Below are positions 55,926-64,000 of a stretch of 64,000 nt of DNA, piece after piece. Location of the stretch: the NCBI GenBank assembly GCA_963576725.1, contig OY755241.1, positions 77,052,701 through 77,116,700 on the forward strand. Reading direction: 5' to 3'. The stretch comes from Azorinus chamasolen (taxonomy: Eukaryota > Mollusca > Bivalvia > Cardiida > Solecurtidae). Within the stretch, counting starts at the first letter, position 1; each line of letters begins with the position of its first letter. Below the pieces are notes generated by a model that worked only from the letters and a program-made list of their open reading frames with translations, was not told the origin of the DNA and did not search any database. Made by a program: the position numbers and the translations under genes.

Positions 55926-56740
55926 ATCAATCTGACATTAATGCTTCATTTCTAGATTTGAATCTTTCAATTACAAATGATAAAGTTTCGTCCAAAGTAT
56001 ACGATAAAAGAGAAGATTTTAATTTTAAAATTGTTAATTATCCTTTTCTAGATGGGGATGTGCCACGTTCTACATCTTATGGTGTTTTGTTCATCAAATA
56101 TATAAAACAATTTATTAAAAAGGGATATGATCCTGTATTATTACAACATACTGCATGTTTGGTTGTGAACCCTTTTACAGTTGGCAATCACGCTGGCCTC
56201 TTTGCATGTACGCCGACAAGAAAGGTTTAGTACTCTATGAAGGCGACCTCTTAAATCCAGAAATGGAAGGAGAACGTCGGATATCTGTACTATTTCATTT
56301 TTGTCGTACCCTTTATTACTTTTCTACAGTTACTCTGTTTGCAGCTCAATCATTGAGTACACTAGCGATAGGTGGATACAGTATGTTCAATTAAATGTTT
56401 TTTTGTTATACATGCACTTTACCACTGTATTTGCTGTCGCGGTTGTTGTAGATTAGTCGGAGAGGGGATACGTTTATTTACACTGTTTGTCTTTTAGGAT
56501 GGGGATGGAATAAGGGTGAGGTTGGGCGCCCATAAACCGGTTTAAACCCCCGGTGACTTTTGTCACTGACCGTTCCAAGGCGGTACTTCCATCTTCCTCC
56601 TATTGTATGTTTGTTTTGTCTTTGTGCGTCTCTTGTTGTTTTTTCTACCCATGTATATTTGCTGTTTCCTTGTGTTGCTGTTCGGGCGAGTGTTTGTTCT
56701 GTATGTGGTATTTCCTGCATGACTCATTTTTGTACTTTTA
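55926..56740 (+). pseudogene. reverse-transcriptase-type retroelement fragment, upstream copy
   Basis: In frame from about 55930: SDINASFLDLNLSI, then VSSKVYDKREDFNF and KIVNYPFLDGDVPR followed by S-Y-G-V. The FLDL ... YDKREDF ... FPFL ... YGV series is a block seen downstream of the catalytic core in a family of retroelement proteins common in corals and bivalves (recalled). It then jumps to KKGYDPVLLQHTACLVVNPF, so an internal segment present in the next copy is missing. A frameshift near 56205 precedes KKGLVLYEGDLLN. A 3' untranslated tract with AACCGGTTTAAACCCC and CCAAGGCGGTACT follows. No catalytic residues remain. The element class (possibly Penelope-like) is not settled. Confidence 0.55.
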
Positions 56741-57722
56741 TTAGGTTTGCCCGAGCCTGTTCTTTGCTTGAAGATTTTAACAGACGTAATTTAGTTATAA
56801 CTGATAAACTTCTTAAGCAAGGTTACAGATATCACAAACTTCGGAAAACCTTTTCTAAATGTTATTATCGAAATTTACCTCTCATTAGTAAATATAATTG
56901 CAATCTACGGACGTTACTGCGACAAGGCATTTCTCAACCAGAATTTTATGGGGATGTTATCTACAAACTTAGGAAAATTCGGGGTCATATCCATTTTCAT
57001 GATTTGTTTATAAAACGCATTAAAAAATTTAAAAAGAAAGGTTATGATCCTATTATATTGCAACACACTGCATGTTTGGTTATCGACCCTTTTACAGTCG
57101 GTAGCTACGCTTCCCTCTTTGCTTGCGCGATGACAGGCCGAGGGTAGTACTCTATGATGGTATACTCTTAAACTTGGATACAGGAGGAGCTTACCAGACT
57201 CATGTATTATTTTATCCCTGTCGTACCCTTAACGGCTTACCTGCAGGTGCTCTGACTTCAGCAAAGTCATTGAGTACATATTTGACGGATTGTCACAGTT
57301 ATTATGCTATGTTTTACATGTTGTCCTGTGTTCACCGTCGTCTATGTTGTGGGTAAGTCCAGCGGGGATACCTTTATTTACAATATTTGTAAAGCTAGGG
57401 TGACTTTGAGAGAAGTGTGAGGTTAGGACGTCCGTAAACCGGTTTAAACCCCCAGTTGTGTTTTTGCTGCTGACCGTGCCAAGGCGGTACTCTCTTTGTC
57501 ACCCTTCCTTTTGTTTGCATTGCGTCTTTGTGCTTGTGGTTTGTTCATGTTGTGGAACGTTTGTCCCTGGTTCTTGTGTGTCTTTTGGTGTTTTCTGTGT
57601 TCATTTCGTGTGTGTGTGTGTGTGCGTTTGGGTGTGTGGTTGTGTGTGTGTGTCATGCTGTCTATCGGTGTTTTGGTGGTGGTTGCGTCTTGCATGTGGC
57701 TTTGCCTGCTTGACTTTACTAC
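56741..57722 (+). pseudogene. reverse-transcriptase-type retroelement fragment, downstream copy
   Basis: It begins mid-protein at IRFARACSLLEDFNRRNL, continues KLLKQGYRYHKLRKTF, LLRQGISQPEFYGDVIYKL and HTACLVIDPFTVG, and breaks up near 57146. A 3' tract matching the upstream copy follows (TAAACCGGTTTAAACCCCC, CCAAGGCGGTACT). It ends at 57722 where satellite resumes with ATATATAATAGGCTGAC. The open frame that starts at 56560 is an accidental fusion of the first copy's 3' tract to this coding part. The segment absent from copy 1 is present here, so the two are independent truncated pieces in head-to-tail order. Confidence 0.6.
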
Positions 57723-59940
57723 TTTTCCATATATAATAGGCTGACTTACAATTTTTACGGATAGAAATTTGACATTTCCACTACAATATTGGCATTAATT
57801 GATAACTTATTATTTTCTCTAAACTGAATAAATCTTTGATATTGTGTTGAATAGGAACGAGCTGTAGGTAGACGTTGATGTTTTAGTATATTTCACCATC
57901 AGAAATGGCAGTATTTGGTATATAATGTGCTGACTTGCATTTTTACGGGTAGAAATATAACATTTCTGCTACAATATGGGCTACGGTGACTTATTATTTT
58001 CTACTGAAATGAACAACTCTTTGATATTCTGTTGAATATGATTGAGCTTTATATAGGGGTTGATGTTTCAATAGATTTCACCATCAGAAAAGGCAGTATT
58101 TGTTATATTATGGGCTGACTTGCATTTTTTACGGGCTGAAATATCAAATTTCTGCTAAAATATGGGCTATGATGACTTATTATTTTCTCTAAACTGAATA
58201 AAACTTTGATATTCTGTTGAATATGAATGCGCTGTAGGTAGACATTGATGTTTCAGTAGATTTCACCATCAGAAATGGCAAGATTTGGTATATAATAGGC
58301 TGACTTGCATTTTTTACGGTAGAAATTTGACATTTCCACTACAATATTGGCTATGGTGACTTATTATTTTCTCTAAACTGAATTAATCTTTGATATTCTG
58401 TTGAGTATGAATGAGCTGTAGGTAGACATTGATGTTTCAGTAGATTTTGCCATCAGAAATGGCAGCATTTGGTATATAATAGGCTGACTTGCATTTTTTA
58501 CGGGTAGAAATATCAAATTTCCACTAAATATGGGCTATGGTGACTTACTATTTTCTCTAAAATGAATAAATCTTTGATATTCTTTTAAATATGGGATAGC
58601 TATAGGTAGAGATTGATGTTTCAATAGATTTCACCATCTGAAATGGCAGTATTTGGAATATAATCGGCTGACTTGCTTTTTTTATTAGTAAAAATACGAC
58701 ATTTCTGCTCTAAAATGCGCTATGATGACTTACTATTTTCTCTAAACTGAATAAATCTTTGATATTCTGTTGAATATGAGATAGCTATAGGTAGAGGTTG
58801 ATTTTTCAATAGATTTCACCATCAGAAATGGCAGTATTTGTTATATAATGGTCTGACTTGCATTTTTTACGGGTAAAAAAATCACACTTCCTCTACAATA
58901 TGGGTTTTGATGACTTACTATTTTCTCTAAACTAAATAAATCTTTGATATTTTGTTGAATATGAGAAAGCTATAGGTAGAGATTAATGTTTCAATAGATT
59001 TCAACATCTGAAATGGCAGTAATTGGCATATAATGGACTGACTTGCATCTTTTACGGGTTGAAATATTAAATGTCCTCTAAATATGAACTATGGCGACTT
59101 ACTTTTTTCTCTAAACTGAATAAATCTTTGATATTCTGTTGAAAAGCATATTCCTCTCCAATATATGTGTTCTGATGACTTCGAAATTCTGTTGTATATG
59201 TGTTATAATTATAGGTAGACATTGATGTTTCAATAGATTTCACCATCTGAAATGGCAGTGTTTGGAATATGATGGTCTGACATTTTTTACAGTAGAGATT
59301 TCATATTTTCCCTACAATATGGGTTCTGATGACTCATTATTTTCTCTAAACTGAATAAATCTTTGATATTCTGTTGTATATGAGTTAGCTGTAGGTAGAG
59401 ATTGATGTTTCAATAGATTTCACCATCTGAAATGGCAGTATTTGGAATATAATGGTCTGTCTTAATGTATTTTCATGAGTAGAAATATCCCATTTCCACT
59501 ACAATATGGGCTATTTTGACTAATTATTTTCTCTGAACTAAATAAGTCTTTTATATTCTGTTGAATATTAGTTGGTTGTAGGTAGAGATTGATGTATCAA
59601 TAGATTTCACCATCTGAAATGGCAGTATTTGAAATTTAAACAGCTGACTTGCATTTTATACGGGTAGAAATTTCACATTTCCACTACAATATGGGTTCTG
59701 ATGACTTATTATTTTCTCTTAACTGAATAAATCTTTGATATTCTGTTGAATCTGAGTTAGCTGTAGTTAGAGATTGATGTTTCAATAGATTCCACCATCT
59801 AGAATTACAGTATTCGAAATATATAGTGCTGACTTGCACTTTTTACGCATACATTTCTGCTATAATACTTACTCTGATGACTTACAGTTGTTGTTTTGTC
59901 TAAACTGAATAAATCTTTGATATTCTGTTGAACACGGATA
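57723..59940 (+). repeat. satellite block F3, right part
   Basis: About twelve forward monomers of the TGAATAAA/CATCAGAAATGG subfamily, with increasing divergence and small deletions after 59100. Confidence 0.9.
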
Positions 59941-60039
59941 GGGTTAAAACCTGATCAAACTCTGCAGACATACTTAAACAGAGTTATATAAAGGTCTAAG
60001 ATAGCTTCTGCTCCAACTGCTTGAATTTCCATAAATGCT

Positions 60040-60121
60040 GTCAGTGTAGTTTAATGGAAGAACACCTTCTTGGCTTTATTAGCCATAGAAGGGAGTCTAG
60101 GTTCAAATCCTAGCACTGCCT
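60040..60121 (+). tRNA. tRNA-like sequence with a long anticodon loop
   Basis: A cloverleaf can be drawn. Acceptor 60040-60046 pairs with 60114-60120 (one T-C mismatch at the second pair). D stem GTTT/GAAC has a loop containing GG. The anticodon stem is CCTTC/GAAGG, and the T stem CTAGG/CCTAG encloses TTCAAAT. The box B, GGTTCAAATCC, is nearly ideal and box A is TAGTTTAATGG. The anticodon loop is 18 bases, as if an 11-base intron were present, so the anticodon cannot be assigned. TTTT follows at 60132. It may be a pseudogene or a SINE head. Confidence 0.4.
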
Positions 60122-60149
60122 ATTGGAAATACTTTTGGAGTCAGTTCAG

Positions 60150-60352
60150 ATCTATAGAAAAAAGTACAAAAATGAGTCATGCAGAAAACACCACATACAG
60201 TACAAACAGTCGCCCGAACAGCAACACAAGGAAACAGCAAATGTACATAACAATAAAAAACATCAAGAGACGCACAAAGACAAAGAATTAAAACATACAA
60301 TAGGGGGAAGATGGAAGTACCGCCTTGGAACGGTCAGTGACAAAAGTCAAAC
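60150..60352 (-). mobile_element. 3' tract of the same retroelement, third copy
   Basis: Reverse complement of the tail at 56545-56740: GTACAAAAATGAGTCATGCA, AAGAGACGCACAAAGACAAA and AGTACCGCCTTGGAACGGTC, in order. Only the non-coding end is present. It starts about 30 bases after the tRNA-like sequence. Confidence 0.75.
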
Positions 60353-60994
60353 CTTTAAACAGAACAAATGTATTGCCTCAAACAATTACTTATTCCACTT
60401 CTGGTGTAGGTTGCTTTAGCAGGGTGATAGATAAGGGTTATTTTTTGCGTGACTCTTTTATTGGGTCAAATTTATGCATATGTCTGTCCATTTGTCCATC
60501 TAATTTTGTCAGAACCATACAATTATTTTGCATCAACAAATCTCAATATAATCTGGCCCATGTCTTAGACATGAGTAGACAGTGCACCAGGTATCATGCA
60601 GGGCCTTTCATCTCATGCATTTTGAATTTTAGCCCTGATTTAATTTTCTTCTTGGGCACTGGGGCAAAATTTTGTATTTGCATACACAGATTTCAGTAAT
60701 ATTTAATATATAACTTAGTCACCAGTAGACAGTATGTTCTCTACAAGAACCACAACTCTAGGTTAGCTCCACCATAGGCTGTGCTGATTTAAGTACATGG
60801 TTTTAAGTGAAAATTTTAAAAAGAAATATTTCCTCTGACATCACTGATCAGATTTCAATAAAAGTTGGCAAGATTATGTTCCTTAGCTGAACACAGTTGT
60901 TCAAGAAGTTATTACTCATAAAACAAGATGGACATGATGGCCCTGTATCCCTTACCTGCTTAATAGACTTCTATAACAAACAGGATTCATTTAT
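60353..60994. other. no gene seen
   Basis: Unique-looking sequence. A frame at 60325-60699 includes low-complexity Cys/Ile/Phe content without a domain. Confidence 0.45.
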
Positions 60995-63900
60995 ACAAAT
61001 CTGATTATTTTCTCTAAACTAAACCATGTGTACTCTTAATATTCCAAATACTGCCATTTCAGATGGCAAAATCTATTGAAACATCAACCTCTACCTACAG
61101 CTCACTGATATTCAACAGAATATCAAAGATTTATTTAGTTTAGAGAAAATAATTAGTCATCATTGCCCATATTGTAGCAGAAATGTGATATTTCTACCCT
61201 AAAAATGCAAGTCTACCCTTAATAATCCAAATACTTCCAGTTCAGATGGTAAAATCTATTGAAACATCAAACTCTACCTACAGCTAACTCATATTCAACA
61301 GAATATCAAAGATTTATTTAGTTTAGAGAAATTAATTGGTCATCATTGCCCATATTGTAGCAGAAATGTGATATGTCTACCCTAAAAATGCAAGTCTACC
61401 CTTAATAATCCAAATACTTCCAGTTCAGATGGTAAAAGTTATAATGAAACATCAAACTCTACCTACAGCTAACTCATATTCAACAGAATATCAAAGATTT
61501 ATTTAGTTTAGAGAAATAAAATTAGTCATCATAGTCCATATTGTAGTGGAAATATGATATTTCTACACGTAAAAATGCAAGTGTACTCTTAATATTCCAA
61601 ATACTGCCATTTCAAATGGTAAAATCTATTGAAATATCAACCTCTACCTATAGCTCACTCATATTCAACAGAATAACAAAGATTTATTTAGTTTAGAGAC
61701 AATAATTAGTCACCAATGCACATATTGTAGCAGAAATGTGATATTTTTACCCGTACAAAATGCAAGTCTACCCTTAATATTCTAAATACTGCCATTTCAG
61801 ATGGTAATATCTTGAAACATCAACCTCTACTTACAGCTAACTCATTTTCAACAGAATATCAAAGATTTATTTAGTTTAGATAAAATAATTAGTCATCATT
61901 GTCCATATTGTAGCAGAAATGTGATATTTCTACCCGTAAAAAATGCAAGTCTACCCTTAATAATCCAAATACTTCCATTTCAGATGGTAAAAGTTATTAA
62001 ATTATCAACCTCCAACTACAGCTAACTCATATTCAATATAATAACAAAGCTTTATTTAGTTTCGAGAAAACAATAAGTCATCAGAGCCCATATTGTAGCA
62101 GACATGTGATATTTCTACCCGTAAAAATGCAAGTTTACCTTTAATATTCCAAATACTACCATTTCATGTGCTAAAATCTATTGAAACATCAACCTCTACC
62201 TACATCTCAAGAATAATTTAGTTTAGAGAAAATACCGTAATTAGTCCCCAATGCCCATATTGTAGCAGAAATGTGATATTTTTACCCGTAAAAAATGCAA
62301 GTCTACCCTTAATAATCCAAATACTTCCATCTCAGATAGCAAAATCTATTGAAACATCAACCTCTACATGTACCTAAAGCTAACTCATTTTTAACAGAAT
62401 ATCAAAGATTTATTTAGTTTAGATAAAATAATTAGTCATCATTGTCCATATTGTAGCAGAAATATGATATTTCCACCCGTAAAAAATGCAAGTCTACCCT
62501 TAATAATCCAAATACTTTCAGTTCAGATGGTAAAATCTATTGAAACATCAAACTCTACCTACAGCTAACTCATATTCAACAGAATATCAAAGATTTATTT
62601 AGTTTAGAGAAAATAATTAGTCATCATTGCCAATATTGTAGCGGAAATGTGATATTTCTACCCATAAAAATGCAAGTCTACCCGTAATATTCCAAATATT
62701 TCCATTTCAGATTGTAAAATCTATTTAAACATCAAACTCTACCTACAGCTCACTCATATTCAACAGAATATCAAAGATTTATTAAGTTAAAGAGAAAATA
62801 ATTTAGTCATCATAGCCCATATTCAAGCGGAAATGTGATATTTCTACCCGTAAAAAAAATGCAAATCTACCCTTAATATTCCAAATGCTGCCATTTCAGA
62901 TGGTAAATTCTATTGAAACATAAACCTCTACCTACAGCTCACTCATATTCAACAGAATATCAAATATTTATTTAGTTTAGAGAAAACAATTAGTCATCAT
63001 TGCCCATATTGGAGAAGAAATGTGATATTTCTACCCGTAAAAATGCAAGTCTATCCTTAATGATCCAAATACTTCCATTTCAGATGGTAAAATCTATTGA
63101 AACTTCAACCTCTACCTACAGCTAACTCATATTCAACAGAATATCAAAGATTTATTTAATTTAGAGAAAACAATTAGTCATCATTGCCCATATTGTAGAA
63201 GAAATGTGATATTTCTACCCTTACAAAATGCAAGTCTACCCTTAATAATCCAAATACTGTCATTTCAGATGGTAAAATGTATTGAAACATCAACCTCTAC
63301 CTACATCTAACTCATATTCAATAGAATATCAAAGATTTATTTAGCTTAGAGAAAATAATTAGTCATCATAGCCCATATTGTAGCAGAAATGTCATATTTC
63401 TTCCCTCAAAAAATGCAAGTCTACCCTTAATATTCCGAGTACTTCCATTTCATATGGTAAAATCAATTGAAACATGAACCTCTACCTAAAGCTCACTCAT
63501 ATTCAACAGAATATCAAAGCTTTCTTTAGTTTAGATAAATAATTAGTCATCATTGCCCATATTGTCGCAAAAATGTGATATTTCTTCCCTTAAAAAATGC
63601 AAGTCTACCCTTAATATTCCGAATATTTCCATTTCAGATGGTAAAATCTATTTAAACATCAACCTCTACCTACAGCTCACTCATATTCAACAGAATATCA
63701 AAGATTTATTTAGCTTAGAGAAACTAATTAGTCATCATAGCCCATATTGTAGTAGAAATGTGATATTTCTACCCGTAAAAAATGCATCAACCTCTACCTA
63801 CAGCTCACTCATATTCAACAGAATAGCAAAGATTTATTTAACTTAGAGAAACTAATTAGTCATCATAGCCCATATTGTAGCAGAAATGTGATATTTCTAC

Positions 63901-64000
63901 CCGTAGAGAATGCAAATCTAACTTTAATATTCCAAATACTTCCATTTCAGATGGTAGAATCAATTGAAACATGAACCTCTACCTACAGCTCACTCATATT
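60995..64000 (-). repeat. ~185-bp satellite, block R3
   Basis: About sixteen reversed monomers (CATCAACCTCTACCTACAGC, CACTCATATTCAACAGAATA, TTTAGTTTAGAGAAAATAAT) run off the window edge. Subfamily features mix those of R1 (TTAATAATCC) and others (TTAATATTCC). Confidence 0.95.

Noticed and set aside
56560..57147. A 195-residue gene
   Set aside because: Its first ~60 residues are the 3' tract of the upstream retroelement copy and the rest is the truncated downstream copy, so the fusion is accidental.
57444..57744. Overlapping Cys/Val-rich and Thr/His-rich frames
   Set aside because: GT-rich 3' tract of the retroelement read in several frames.

Overview
This window is eukaryotic, almost entirely non-coding, and dominated by repeats. 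No complete gene is visible. It looks like an invertebrate, probably a mollusc and perhaps a bivalve. The reasons are familiar dispersed repeats: two elements opening with TAGCTCACC, a SINE-like tail reading ACTGAAATACTGTTG before an ACTC run, and GGTCAAGGTCAAGGTCA minisatellites. The taxonomic call rests on recognising repeat style, not on a marker gene.

Layout. 1-9.3 kb: ATT/ATC, TTTA and poly-G microsatellites, a complex unit of roughly 1 kb duplicated several times, two copies of a repeat loaded with GGGCGG boxes, and a 305-bp foldback element. From 2.7 to 27 kb there is a dense population of short MITEs that start and end in TTAA (piggyBac-like), often head to tail and sharing one TTAA. 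12.6-14.1 kb is the most promoter-like stretch: GC, E2F-like, NRF1-like, CRE-like and CCAAT boxes and two possible first exons. 15.2-16.1 kb is a 61-bp minisatellite. 18.7-19.9 kb is a gutted hAT-like transposon. 20.7-21.4 kb is a 62-bp minisatellite. 22.3-25.8 kb is the clearest remnant of a host gene: a probable SWIM zinc-finger gene split by a 3.16-kb transposon with a 9-bp target duplication, which itself carries nested elements, including a 75-bp perfect palindrome. 28.4-32.3 kb holds a decayed SGNH-hydrolase-like ORF, a 155-bp tandem repeat element and a non-LTR reverse-transcriptase pseudogene.

32.8-64 kb is dominated by one ~185-bp satellite, roughly a hundred monomers in blocks of alternating orientation. 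Higher-order repeats are visible, including a ~1.1-kb hexamer present twice directly and once inverted. The satellite is interrupted by two Helitron-like elements at the same monomer position, a hAT-like MITE with an 8-bp target duplication, a head-to-tail pair of reverse-transcriptase fragments and, between blocks, other tandem repeats and a tRNA-like sequence.

There is no operon-like or pathway-like cooperation between genes here. The biology is that of nested transposons, satellite turnover and a gene destroyed by insertion.
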